Part shown: piece by piece, positions 1 through 7,433 of the stretch
Numbering within the stretch: the first letter of the stretch is position 1
How the letters are laid out: the number at the start of each line of letters is the position of its first letter
NCBI GenBank assembly: GCA_046727855.1
Contig: JBKPDL010000141.1
Coordinates: 1-16,910 of the forward strand
DNA: 16,910 bases
Direction of reading: 5' to 3'
DNA from: DASPWV01 sp046727855
Lineage (GTDB): Bacteria > Acidobacteriota > Vicinamibacteria > Vicinamibacterales > UBA2999
Position numbers and translations under genes: made by a program
Notes under the pieces: generated by a model
What the model was told of the DNA's origin: nothing
What the model saw: the letters and a program-made list of their open reading frames with translations, nothing else
Databases searched by the model: none

Positions 1-87
1 TCATAATCGCAAGAGAACGCGCAGCCGCTCGCGCACATCGGTAAAGACGTCTTGAGTGGGACGCGCGTCTGAGTCTGGCCAGCGGCT

Positions 88-1014
88 TCAGCGCACGGGA
101 GCGACGCTCGCCTCGTACTCCATCGGACACCCGAAGCCTTCCACCTTGACGCCCAATCGCCGCAGCGCGTCGAGCGCCAGCAAACGCTGATAGGTGTTGA
201 ACGTGATGACGTGGGCGAACATGCCGCCAAAGGAGAACGTCTCCGGCGGCTCGCACAGAGCGTCAACGAACGTGTCGCTCCAGGCGTTCCGGTTTCGCAC
301 GTCAGCGAGAATCCGCGTGAATTCCGCGTCCGACTTCTGCAGCCGCGCGATCAGCGCATCGGGCGTGCTTTCGGCCGGCGATTCATCTTGAAGATTCGGC
401 AGCTCGCCGCCGGTGAGGGCCGCTGTCCACACTTCCTTTGTCTGAACCAGCCGGCGCAGAAGATCGCGCAGGTTCTGGGCCGGTGTGTCCCATGGGAAGA
501 CCCGCGCGGGATGGTTGAGCGGCCGATCGAGCTCGGCGTCGCTCAGGCCGCGCGCGTGGTCCAGCAGCTTCCGGACGTGAAACGAATCAGCGCCCGCGAA
601 CAAGTCGAACAGGTCCATCGTCTCTCCTTCCGAGCAGGAAGATGGAGCGCAGAAGTGAATCGCCGTTGCCGCTGACAGGTGGAAGTGCGTGGCTCCCATT
701 CGCCGGTACAAACTCGGCGAGATGCGGAACGCCCGCCGGAACGCGCGCGTGAACGCTTCGAGCGAGCCGTAGTTGGCAGCGAAGGCGATCTCCGTCACGG
801 TCAGGCGCGTGCGTGCCAACTGCCAGGCAGCGCGCTCCAGCAGCAGGCGTCGTCGCATCGCCACTGGCGGCTCGTCGAGCATCGCGCGGAACACACGGAA
901 GAACTGGGTCCGGCTGTGATACGCCGCGCGTGCCAACCGCTCGCTGTCCGCGTCCTCGTCCAGCGAATTCAGGACCACACTTGATAGGCGTTCAGCGTCC
1001 GGACCTTCGCTCAT
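88..1014 (-). CDS. AraC-type HTH / DinB-like fusion transcriptional regulator
   Basis: 308 aa. Residues about 10-105 form an AraC/XylS-type double helix-turn-helix: first helix pair around RLARAAYHSRTQFFRVFR, second around VTEIAFAANYGSLEAFTRAFRR. A short linker leads to residues 133-308, a DinB-like four-helix domain (MDLFDLFAGADSFHVRKLL, DLLRRLVQTKEVWTAAL). The family role would be DNA-binding transcription control; what the DinB-like part binds is unknown. The frame stays open up to 1260, but I chose the ATG at 1014. The HTH begins right after it, GGAA lies a few bases upstream on the minus strand, and the longer start would overlap the divergent ABC operon. It is transcribed away from the osmoprotectant importer and may regulate it and itself (inference). 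Sure of the domain types, less of the target. Confidence 0.85.
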   Translation of the reverse strand: MSEGPDAERLSSVVLNSLDEDADSERLARAAYHSRTQFFRVFRAMLDEPPVAMRRRLLLERAAWQLARTRLTVTEIAFAANYGSLEAFTRAFRRAFRISPSLYRRMGATHFHLSAATAIHFCAPSSCSEGETMDLFDLFAGADSFHVRKLLDHARGLSDAELDRPLNHPARVFPWDTPAQNLRDLLRRLVQTKEVWTAALTGGELPNLQDESPAESTPDALIARLQKSDAEFTRILADVRNRNAWSDTFVDALCEPPETFSFGGMFAHVITFNTYQRLLALDALRRLGVKVEGFGCPMEYEASVAPVR

Positions 1015-1024
1015 GGGCTTCCTG

Positions 1025-1051
1025 CTCGATTCTGGAGTGTAGCGAATCGAG
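1025..1051. promoter_or_regulatory. inverted repeat, candidate operator in the divergent intergenic region
   Basis: Perfect 8-bp arms CTCGATTC (1025-1032) and GAATCGAG (1044-1051) are separated by 11 bases. The repeat sits about 10 bases upstream of the start of the AraC/DinB-type regulator, in the roughly 200-bp region shared with the ABC operon. Position and symmetry fit an autoregulatory site, but no binding evidence exists in the sequence itself. Confidence 0.3.
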
Positions 1052-1214
1052 TCCGGACGCGCCTGATTTTGCGTCCCAAATTCGGCGCACTCCGCAACGG
1101 TCGAGCAGATGCTCGCGCGCTGCGTGAAACCGGCGTCCGCACACGTAGCGACAAACTGAGAACGCCGGCGGAGATCGGATCGCGCGCCGGGGATCCTCCC
1201 GTTATAGTCATGAC

Positions 1215-1973
1215 GTGGAGGGCGTGGAGTTCCGTCACGTCTCGTTCGGGCACCGCACACGCGCGCGCGTCCTCGATGACTTCACGGTGACAATCGGTCC
1301 GGCCGAAGTCCTCGCGCTTGTCGGCGCGAGCGGCGCCGGCAAGACCACTGTTCTGAAGCTGGTGAATCGCATGCTCGCCCCCGATGCCGGCGCCGTCTAC
1401 GTGCAGGGCCGCGACACACGCGAGTGGGATCCCATTCGCCTGCGACGCAGTATCGGTTACGTCATTCAGGACGTCGGGCTGTTTCCGCACCTTCCGGTCA
1501 GCGGCAACGTCGCCGTCGTGCCACGACTCGAACGATGGGCCGACGATCGCATCGCCGCGCGCGTGCACGAGTTGCTCGAACTGGTCGGCCTGCCGCCTGG
1601 GGAGTTTGCCGACCGTTGGCCCGACGAACTCTCGGGCGGTCAGCGGCAGCGCGTCGGCGTGGCGCGCGCGCTCGCCGCCGATCCTCCGATACTGCTCATG
1701 GACGAGCCGTTCGGCGCGCTCGATCCCGTCACCCGGCGCCAGCTCCAGGACGAGTTTCGGCGCATTCAGGCACGCCTCCGCAAGTGTGTGATTCTGGTGA
1801 CACATGACATGAGGGAAGCGACGGTGCTGGGCGATCGCATCGGCGTCATCGATGGCGGACGACTGATCTGGTGCGGGCCGTCGCCCAACATCACGGCATC
1901 GACCGATCCGCGCGTGCGCGAACTGATCGACGCCACTACGCTGCTGCCTTCAGCGCCGCCTGAGCCCGCATGA
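1215..1973 (+). CDS. Osmoprotectant (glycine betaine/choline-type) ABC transporter ATP-binding protein
   Basis: 252 aa cytoplasmic ATPase that would power uptake of quaternary-amine osmoprotectants. Motifs seen: Walker A GASGAGKT (37-44), Q-loop Gln85, signature LSGGQ (139-143), Walker B ILLMDEP (159-165), D-loop GALD (167-170) and H-loop His197. The run DEPFGALDP is typical of the OpuCA/OsmV/ProV group. The protein ends soon after the ABC domain, so it lacks the C-terminal CBS pair that many OpuCA and ProV proteins use to sense ionic strength. The start is a GTG at 1215. A TATAGT at 1203-1208 lies very close upstream, so the leader may be short and the exact start is uncertain. The next gene begins at 1970, overlapping this stop by 4 bases (ATGA), which implies translational coupling. 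Confidence 0.92.
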   Translation: MEGVEFRHVSFGHRTRARVLDDFTVTIGPAEVLALVGASGAGKTTVLKLVNRMLAPDAGAVYVQGRDTREWDPIRLRRSIGYVIQDVGLFPHLPVSGNVAVVPRLERWADDRIAARVHELLELVGLPPGEFADRWPDELSGGQRQRVGVARALAADPPILLMDEPFGALDPVTRRQLQDEFRRIQARLRKCVILVTHDMREATVLGDRIGVIDGGRLIWCGPSPNITASTDPRVRELIDATTLLPSAPPEPA

Positions 1974-3508
1974 GCACGCTGCTGCAGTTCTGGATCTCTC
2001 ACCACCGCGAGTTGGGGGTGATGCTCACCGAGCACATCTTCCTCGTCGCGTTCTCGACGGTCATTGCCGCAGCCATCGGCGTGCCGCTTGGCATCTTCGC
2101 GGCGCGCCGCCAGCGCCTGGCCGCGCCGTTGATCGGCATCGCCAACATCGTGCAGACCGTCCCGAGCCTCGCAATGTTCGGCTTTCTGCTCCCGGTGCCA
2201 CTTGTCGGCGGCATCGGCGCGCGTGCCGCTCTCGCGGTCCTCGTCCTTTACGGCCTGCTGCCGATCGTACGCTCGACGATCGTCGGCATCACCGGCATCG
2301 ACCGATCGATTCGCGAAGCAGGCGTCGCGATGGGCATGACGCCACGCGAGCTGCTGCGCCAGATCGAGCTCCCGCTCGCGCTGCCGTCGATCATGGGCGG
2401 CATTCGTGTGGCGGCGGTCATTGGCGTCGGCTCGGCGACGATTGCCGCGGCGATCGGCGCCGGCGGCCTGGGCCAGTACATCTATCGCGGCCTGTCGATG
2501 GTGGATTCAACGGTGATCCTTGCCGGTGCCATACCGGCGGCGCTGCTCGCGCTCGCGGTCGACGGCGGGCTGCTCTGGCTCGAGCGGAGGTTGTCGGCGC
2601 GCCGCCGGACGCGCGCTCGACGGCCGGTCGTCGCAGCCGCCGCCGCGCTGCTGATCATCGCGCTGCTTGTGAGCGCCGCGCTTCGCGCCCGCACGAGCGA
2701 CGCGATCGTCGTCGGGTCGAAGAATTTCACGGAGCAGATCGTCCTCGGGGAGATCGTGGCGCACACGATCGAACGTGAGACGGGATTGCCTGTGCAGCGC
2801 CGGCTGAATCTGGGCGGCACCCTGATTTGCGATCGCGCGCTGCTCAGTGGCGACATCGACGTTTACGTCGAGTACACGGGAACAGCTCTCACCGCCATCT
2901 TCCATCAGCCACCGTCGAACGATCGCGCCACGGTGACGAATACGGTTCGCGATCTCTACGCAAGCACGGGGCGAACGCTTCTACCCGGCCTCGGCTACGA
3001 CAACACCTTTGCGATCCTGGTGCGCGGATCGGATGCGCGCGAACGCGGGCTGCGGACCATCGACGATGTGGCGCGGGTGGCGCCGGAATGGCGGGCTGGG
3101 TTCGGTTATGAGTTTCTGGAGCGGCCCGACGGCTACAGCGGCTTGGCGAGGACCTACGGCCTGACGTTTCGAGAGCCGCCGCAGGTCATGGATCTGACCT
3201 TGAGCTATCGCGCGCTGGCGGCGCGGCAAGTCGATCTCATTGCCGGCGATGCAACCGCAGGCTTGATCGAAGGCCTCGATCTGGTTCAGCTCGAAGACAA
3301 CCGCCGCTACTTCCCGCCTTACGATGCGGTGCCGGTGGCTCGCGCAGCAACGCTACTCCGGTATCCGCAGGTGCGGCGCGCGCTCGAAGGGCTGGCGGGT
3401 CGCATTGGCGCCGCAGAGATGCGGCGAATGAATTACGCGGCCGACGCGAAACACGAGAACCCCGCGGACATCGCCCGCCGTTTCCTGGATCGTTCGCACG
3501 AGCGATAG
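1970..3508 (+). CDS. Osmoprotectant ABC transporter permease fused to substrate-binding domain
   Basis: 512 aa. Residues 1-210 are a binding-protein-dependent permease with about five to six hydrophobic segments and an EAA-loop-like stretch around 115-137 (REAGVAMGMTPRELLRQIEL) that would contact the ATPase. A basic patch (about 205-218) precedes one more membrane segment (219-238). Residues about 245-505 are an OpuAC/ProX-type binding domain, recognisable from VGSKNFTEQIVLGEI and DIDVYVEYTGTAL. The extra segment would tether the binding domain on the outer face of the inner membrane, so no separate periplasmic protein is needed. Similar permease-binding-protein fusions are known in other betaine/choline importers. 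It is coupled to the ATPase gene by an ATGA overlap, making a complete two-gene importer. The ligand itself cannot be read from the sequence; glycine betaine, choline or carnitine are the likely classes. Confidence 0.92.
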   Translation: MSTLLQFWISHHRELGVMLTEHIFLVAFSTVIAAAIGVPLGIFAARRQRLAAPLIGIANIVQTVPSLAMFGFLLPVPLVGGIGARAALAVLVLYGLLPIVRSTIVGITGIDRSIREAGVAMGMTPRELLRQIELPLALPSIMGGIRVAAVIGVGSATIAAAIGAGGLGQYIYRGLSMVDSTVILAGAIPAALLALAVDGGLLWLERRLSARRRTRARRPVVAAAAALLIIALLVSAALRARTSDAIVVGSKNFTEQIVLGEIVAHTIERETGLPVQRRLNLGGTLICDRALLSGDIDVYVEYTGTALTAIFHQPPSNDRATVTNTVRDLYASTGRTLLPGLGYDNTFAILVRGSDARERGLRTIDDVARVAPEWRAGFGYEFLERPDGYSGLARTYGLTFREPPQVMDLTLSYRALAARQVDLIAGDATAGLIEGLDLVQLEDNRRYFPPYDAVPVARAATLLRYPQVRRALEGLAGRIGAAEMRRMNYAADAKHENPADIARRFLDRSHER

Positions 3509-3512
3509 CGCG

Positions 3513-3782
3513 TCAATAGTCCGCCAACGTGTCGTCTGGATAGCAGTACAGCCACCGTTCGCCTGGCTCTGCCGATGCAATCACCGGATGACCGCTTGCG
3601 TGCGCGTGTTTGGTCGCGTGCCGGTTCGGCGAGTTGTCGCAGCAGCGCGTGCCGCCGCACGTCTGGCAGGTGCGCAGGTGCAGCCACCTCGATCCGATCT
3701 TGACGCAGTCCTCGCACTCGCGTCGCTGCGGCTGCTTGACGGTTTCGATAACCTCTATGTGGGTGCAGATCTCAACAGGCAT
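3513..3782 (-). CDS. UBP-type zinc-finger protein
   Basis: 89 aa from the ATG at 3782; a GTG at 3800 in frame would add six residues. The protein is essentially one ZnF-UBP domain. Candidate zinc ligands are Cys6, His8, Cys23, Cys26, Cys39, Cys42, Cys47/48, His55, His59 and His65, including CEDC, TCQTC and RHATKHAHASGH. In eukaryotes this fold binds the C-terminal Gly-Gly tail of ubiquitin; the bacterial ligand is unknown. It ends 4 bases from the convergent permease stop. It diverges, across about 96 bp, from the reductase-like gene at 3879. A TTGACA hexamer on the minus strand (3815-3820) could be a -35 element, but the -10 position is poor. Family assignment is firm, function is not. Confidence 0.88.
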   Translation of the reverse strand: MPVEICTHIEVIETVKQPQRRECEDCVKIGSRWLHLRTCQTCGGTRCCDNSPNRHATKHAHASGHPVIASAEPGERWLYCYPDDTLADY

Positions 3783-3878
3783 GAAGAACGAAGCCTGCAC
3801 CTCTGTTCACGGCGTGTCAAGCAACGTTTTCGCCGTGGACTGGCCAATCGGTGGTCAAATGAACGACGGAGTTGATTC

Positions 3879-5564
3879 GTGAGCGGTCCACGTCCTGAAG
3901 AGCTGCCGCCGGTTGCGCCTTCACGTGAGGAGCGGCTGTTTCCAACGCTGAGCGCAGCGCAGATCAAGCGCGTTGCGGCGCACGGACGTCATCGCACCAT
4001 CTCGCCCGGCGAAGTGCTCGTCGAGGTCGGCGACAAGGTAGTTCCGTCCTTCCTGGTACTCAGCGGCGAGATTCAAGTGCTGCGATCGTCCAACGGAATA
4101 GAAACGTTGATTACGACGCATCGGGCCGGGCAATTCTCCGGCGAAGCCGGCCGGATCACCGGCCGCCCGGCGCTGGCGCGTCTGCGGGCGAGCGCGCCGG
4201 GCGAGGTCATCGAGCTCAGTCGCGGAGAGTTGCTGGCGCTGGTGCAGACCGACGCCGAGTTGAGCGAGCTGCTGATGCGCGCGTTCATCCTCCGCCGGCT
4301 CGAGTTCATTGCCCGCGATTTCGGCGATGTCGTTGTCATCGGCTCGGCGCACAACGCCGGGACGCTGCGGGCAAAGGAGTTTCTCACACGCAACGGCCAT
4401 CCGTTTCACTACATCGATCTCGATCGCGATCGCGAGGCGCAGGACATTCTCGATCGCTTTGACGTCACGGTGGCGGATGTGCCGGTGCTGATCTGTCGCG
4501 ATCAGGCGGTGCTGCGCAACCCGAGCAACGCTCAGATCGCCGACTGTCTCGGCTTCAACGATGCCGTGGACTACACGCCGGTTCAGGATCTGGTCGTGGT
4601 CGGCGCAGGGCCCGCCGGATTGGCGGCTGCGGTGTACGGCGCATCGGAAGGACTCGACGTTCTCGTGCTCGAGGCAAATGTCACTGGAGGCCAGGCGGGA
4701 TCGAGCTCGCGCATCGAGAACTATCTTGGCTTTCCGACCAGTGTGTCGGGACTCGAGCTGATGGGACGCGCGCACGCACAAGCGCAGAAGTTCGGTGCGC
4801 AGATCGTGGTCGCGAAGGCGGCTACAAGACTAGTGTGTAGCCATCCGCTTTACACGATCGAGCTCGAAGACGGGGTGCGTGTTTCGGCGCGCGCCGTGAT
4901 CATCGCGACCGGGGCCGAATACTGCAAACCTCTGGTCGAGAACCTGCGTCGGTTCGAGGGGGCTGGCGTGTACTACGCCGCAACGCCGATGGAAGCGCAG
5001 CTCTGTGCGAACGCGGAGGTCATCGTCGTCGGCGGCGGGAACTCCGCCGCTCAGGCCGCGGTATTCCTCGCGCAGACGGCGCAACGCGTGCGCATGCTCG
5101 TGCGCGGAGACGGACTGGTCGACACGATGTCCCGGTATCTCGTTCGACGGATCGAAGAGAACCCAGCGATTCTCCTGCACACGCAAGCCGAGCTTCTCGC
5201 GCTCGAAGGAAACGGGCAGCTCCAACGCGTCCGCTGGCGCGACAAGCGGACTGACAGTGTCGAGACCAACGACGTCGGCCACGTGTTCATGATGACGGGA
5301 GCGATGCCCAACACGCGCTGGCTCGCGCAGTGCGTCACGCTGGACGACAAAGGGTTCATCAAGACGGGGCCGCAACTCTCGGCGGACGATCTGGCAGCGG
5401 CCGCCTGGCCGCTGAGCCGACAGCCGTACCTGCTCGAAACCAGCCGTCCGGGGGTGTTCGCGGTCGGCGACGTACGGGCCGGCAGCGTCAAACGCCTGGC
5501 CTCGGCCGTCGGCGAGGGCTCAATCGTGGTGTCGTTTGTGCACCAACTGCGACAACAATCGTGA
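3879..5564 (+). CDS. Cyclic-nucleotide-binding / thioredoxin-like / thioredoxin-reductase-like flavoprotein
   Basis: 561 aa, cytoplasmic. Three parts are visible. Residues about 20-140 are a CAP/cNMP-type beta-roll with a phosphate-cassette-like stretch (GEAGRITGRPALARLRA, 88-104). Residues about 150-228 are a thioredoxin/glutaredoxin-like fold with no CxxC (start VVVIGSAHNAG). Residues about 235-561 resemble thioredoxin reductase: FAD motif GAGPAG (242-247), NAD(P)H motif GGGNSA (385-390) and a second FAD contact GVFAVGDV (525-532). The usual redox pair before the NAD(P)H motif is absent: YYAATPMEAQLC (365-376) replaces a CATC-type site. It probably oxidises NAD(P)H, but its acceptor is unknown and classical thioredoxin reduction is unlikely. 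The GTG start is supported by GGAG at 3868-3871. It is divergent from the UBP zinc-finger gene. Confidence 0.9.
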   Translation: MSGPRPEELPPVAPSREERLFPTLSAAQIKRVAAHGRHRTISPGEVLVEVGDKVVPSFLVLSGEIQVLRSSNGIETLITTHRAGQFSGEAGRITGRPALARLRASAPGEVIELSRGELLALVQTDAELSELLMRAFILRRLEFIARDFGDVVVIGSAHNAGTLRAKEFLTRNGHPFHYIDLDRDREAQDILDRFDVTVADVPVLICRDQAVLRNPSNAQIADCLGFNDAVDYTPVQDLVVVGAGPAGLAAAVYGASEGLDVLVLEANVTGGQAGSSSRIENYLGFPTSVSGLELMGRAHAQAQKFGAQIVVAKAATRLVCSHPLYTIELEDGVRVSARAVIIATGAEYCKPLVENLRRFEGAGVYYAATPMEAQLCANAEVIVVGGGNSAAQAAVFLAQTAQRVRMLVRGDGLVDTMSRYLVRRIEENPAILLHTQAELLALEGNGQLQRVRWRDKRTDSVETNDVGHVFMMTGAMPNTRWLAQCVTLDDKGFIKTGPQLSADDLAAAAWPLSRQPYLLETSRPGVFAVGDVRAGSVKRLASAVGEGSIVVSFVHQLRQQS

Positions 5565-5571
5565 TGCGGCC

Positions 5572-5596
5572 GGAAAAAGGGGTAAGACCCTTTTCC
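5572..5596. repeat. REP-like palindrome, copy 1
   Basis: Near-palindrome built as GGAAAAA-GGGG-TAAGA-CCC-TTTTCC, closely matching the element at 5611 in the same orientation, 39 bases further on. It begins 8 bases after the stop of the flavoprotein gene. The two copies share the core AAAAGGGGT..GACCCTTTT. Short intergenic palindromes of this type can be REP elements spread by REP-associated tyrosine transposases; none is encoded here. Confidence 0.6.
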
Positions 5597-5610
5597 GCCG
5601 GCGGCCGTCG

Positions 5611-5637
5611 GGAAAAGGGGTCTGACCCTTTTTTTCT
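5611..5637 (+). terminator. REP-like palindrome, copy 2, with a T-run: probable terminator
   Basis: AAAAGGG and CCCTTTT pair around GTCTGA, and the 3' arm continues into TTTTTTT on the plus strand. This gives the hairpin-plus-U-tract layout of an intrinsic terminator, 47 bases after the stop of the flavoprotein gene. It is also the second copy of the GGGGT(C/A)(T/A)GACCC palindrome beginning at 5572, so it may be a repeat element used as a terminator. Confidence 0.5.
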
Positions 5638-5642
5638 TGCGT

Positions 5643-5864
5643 CTACCAATTGAATCTGAGCGCGAGCTGTCCGAGACGACCTCCTGGATCGTACGTGTTG
5701 TCGAGATCGCGATACGCAGAATCAGTCTGGAAGATGCCGGCACCCGGTCCCGGGGTCCGCGAAATGCAGTCGGCGCTGTTCGCCGGCGCGAAGTAGCGGC
5801 CCGGTGGCACGCCGAGATCGCTAACGACAAGCGACAACACAAGGAGTCTGCAAGCGAACTTCAT
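5643..5864 (-). CDS. Small exported hypothetical protein, possible outer-membrane receptor remnant
   Basis: 73 aa from an ATG at 5864 with a purine-rich ribosome site just upstream on the minus strand (AAGGGAAGGA). Residues 1-18 look like a signal peptide (MKFACRLLVLSLVV). The rest has no domain I recognise. Its last stretch, GGRLGQLALRFNW, resembles the final beta-strand of TonB-dependent receptors and porins, which ends in an aromatic residue. A signal peptide joined almost directly to a barrel end is what a large internal deletion of a receptor gene would leave, so it may be a remnant rather than a working gene. It could also be a genuine small secreted protein. It ends next to the REP-like palindromes. 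Confidence 0.45.
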   Translation of the reverse strand: MKFACRLLVLSLVVSDLGVPPGRYFAPANSADCISRTPGPGAGIFQTDSAYRDLDNTYDPGGRLGQLALRFNW

Positions 5865-6283
5865 ACATCCTTCCCTTTCAATGGAACTCACACGACAGTT
5901 GCGCGGGCAGCGATAATCTATGTTGGCGCCGAGTGGCGGTCAACGGATTCGGTACCAGCGTGATGGCGACCAATTGCCCTTGAATGAGTGGCGACAGCCT
6001 GCTCTGAGCGAGGCGATGGAGTGTACGTCGGCTCCAAGCTCTGCCGCCTGCGCGCCAAGGCCTCGGGTTCAATGCGCTGTCGAAGCGCGGCACGGCTGGC
6101 TACGACGCGATGTGCCGGCCACGTCAGTACCAGGATGGGCAGTGTATTCGCCGGAACACTTTCCCCACAGCCCATGGACAGCCGCACCGACGGTGCGCTC
6201 GGCCGCCTGTTTCATAGAAGCGCTGAGTCACATCGTGTTCACATTGCAGCGCCAGACTAAACAGATATGCGTGCGGGGTGGGG
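5865..6283. other. Intergenic stretch with no recognisable gene
   Basis: About 420 bp between the small exported ORF (minus) and the phosphate-transporter-like gene (plus). Several short open frames cross it on both strands, but none has a family signature, a clear ribosome site or continuity with a neighbour. It must hold the promoters of both flanking genes; I cannot place them with confidence. Confidence 0.5.
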
Positions 6284-7267
6284 ATGGTGACCGCGTTGAG
6301 CTGGCCAACCATCCTCCTCGAAGTTCTCGGCGGACTCGTTCTCTTCCTCTTCGGCGTCTATCAGCTCGCCACCGCGATCGAACCGCTCGCCAGCGACAGA
6401 GCGCGTGACCTCCTCGGCCGATTTACGACGAATCGCCTCGCGGCTGTTCTCACCGGCGTCGCCGCGACCACGATACTCGACTCATCGTCGGTAACGATCA
6501 TCCTGGTGATCGCACTCGTCAATGGCGGTCTCCTGACGTTTTCGCGGTCGCTCGGCGTGATCATGGGCTCGAACATTGGCACTACAGTGTCGAGCCAGAT
6601 CTTTGCGTTGGATGTCGAGCAATACTCGCCGCTCGTGCTCCTGGCAGGTTTCGTCCTGTTCATCACCCGACGCCACTCGCCGCGCGGTCGTCACGCGGGG
6701 CTGGCGTTGCTCGGCCTCGGCCTGGTCTTCTTCGGACTGCATTACATGAGCGAGACCGTAGCGCCGCTACGCGAGCACAAACAGTTCATGCGCTTCATGA
6801 CGGGCCTTGAGCGTCCCATGCTGGGTGTAGCCGTCGGCACGCTCGCCACGATCGCCATTCAGTCGTCGTCGGCCATGCTGGGGATTGTGATCACGCTGGC
6901 GGGCGAGGGCCTGATCACGCTGCCAGCGGCACTCGCCGTCATGCTGGGCGCGGAGATCGGCACCTGCGCAGACACGCTGGTCGCGTCCATCGGTCGGACG
7001 AGACCGGCGTTTCGCGCCGGACTGTTCCATCTGAGCTTCAACGTCATCTCCGCAGTCGTGGGTGTCATGCTGATCGATCAACTGGCCGCACTTGCCGGCG
7101 CCTTGCCGTCCGGCGACTCGCTGCCCCGTCAGATCGCCAACGCGCACGTTGCGTTCAATGTCCTGGGAGTGCTCGCGTTCCTTCCGTTCACCGCGAGGAT
7201 TGCGCGTCTGCTGGAGCAGTTGGTGCCGGACCTGCCCGTCGAAAGACGGCAGACCGATGCCGCGTGA
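6284..7267 (+). CDS. Na+/phosphate cotransporter family protein (NptA/YjbB-like, no PhoU domain)
   Basis: 327 aa inner-membrane protein with eight or more hydrophobic segments. It has the two inverted repeats of the family: repeat 1 carries LDSSSVT (65-71) and GSNIGTT (95-101), repeat 2 carries QSSSA (193-197) and GAEIGTC (222-228). These Ser-rich and Gly-rich loops form the substrate path in Na/Pi-cotransporters. The usual Gln before the first SSS is Asp66. The protein stops after the transport core, lacking the cytoplasmic PhoU-like domain of E. coli YjbB (about 540 aa). Phosphate transport is the family expectation, but with the altered loop the substrate is uncertain. I chose the ATG at 6284; a GTG at 6278 is equally in frame, and the GGGG-rich stretch upstream does not settle it. 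Confidence 0.85.
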   Translation: MVTALSWPTILLEVLGGLVLFLFGVYQLATAIEPLASDRARDLLGRFTTNRLAAVLTGVAATTILDSSSVTIILVIALVNGGLLTFSRSLGVIMGSNIGTTVSSQIFALDVEQYSPLVLLAGFVLFITRRHSPRGRHAGLALLGLGLVFFGLHYMSETVAPLREHKQFMRFMTGLERPMLGVAVGTLATIAIQSSSAMLGIVITLAGEGLITLPAALAVMLGAEIGTCADTLVASIGRTRPAFRAGLFHLSFNVISAVVGVMLIDQLAALAGALPSGDSLPRQIANAHVAFNVLGVLAFLPFTARIARLLEQLVPDLPVERRQTDAA

Positions 7268-7433
7268 CGCGACCTCGGAAGGTACGCGACGCGAGGCTTG
7301 CGAAGACCGGTTCCCCATGCACTTCGCGCAACCGTTGGGTGGAACGTGCGGCAGCGCGCACCGCAATGAAGTGTCGACGATCTTCGGTCGCGTCGACCGT
7401 GGTCTTTCCCGTTGTGCTGCTTTCGAACGTGGC

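Noticed and set aside
1..87. Possible gene tail on the minus strand ending at position 1
   Set aside because: The frame reads a plausible helix-like peptide but directly follows the regulator's stop in the same frame with no start codon; too short to support.
1015..1260. N-terminal extension of the AraC/DinB-type regulator up to 1260
   Set aside because: The extra 82 residues are Arg-rich without a domain and overlap the start of the divergent ABC ATPase gene; the ATG at 1014 has a ribosome site and precedes the HTH directly.
3815..3820. TTGACA as the -35 of the zinc-finger gene
   Set aside because: The hexamer is perfect, but the expected -10 position reads CAGGCT, a poor match, and would leave almost no leader, so it is noted only as a possibility.
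5878..6187. Two overlapping minus-strand open frames in the empty region before the phosphate-transporter-like gene
   Set aside because: Arg-rich, no ribosome sites, no recognisable domain; not enough to call a gene.
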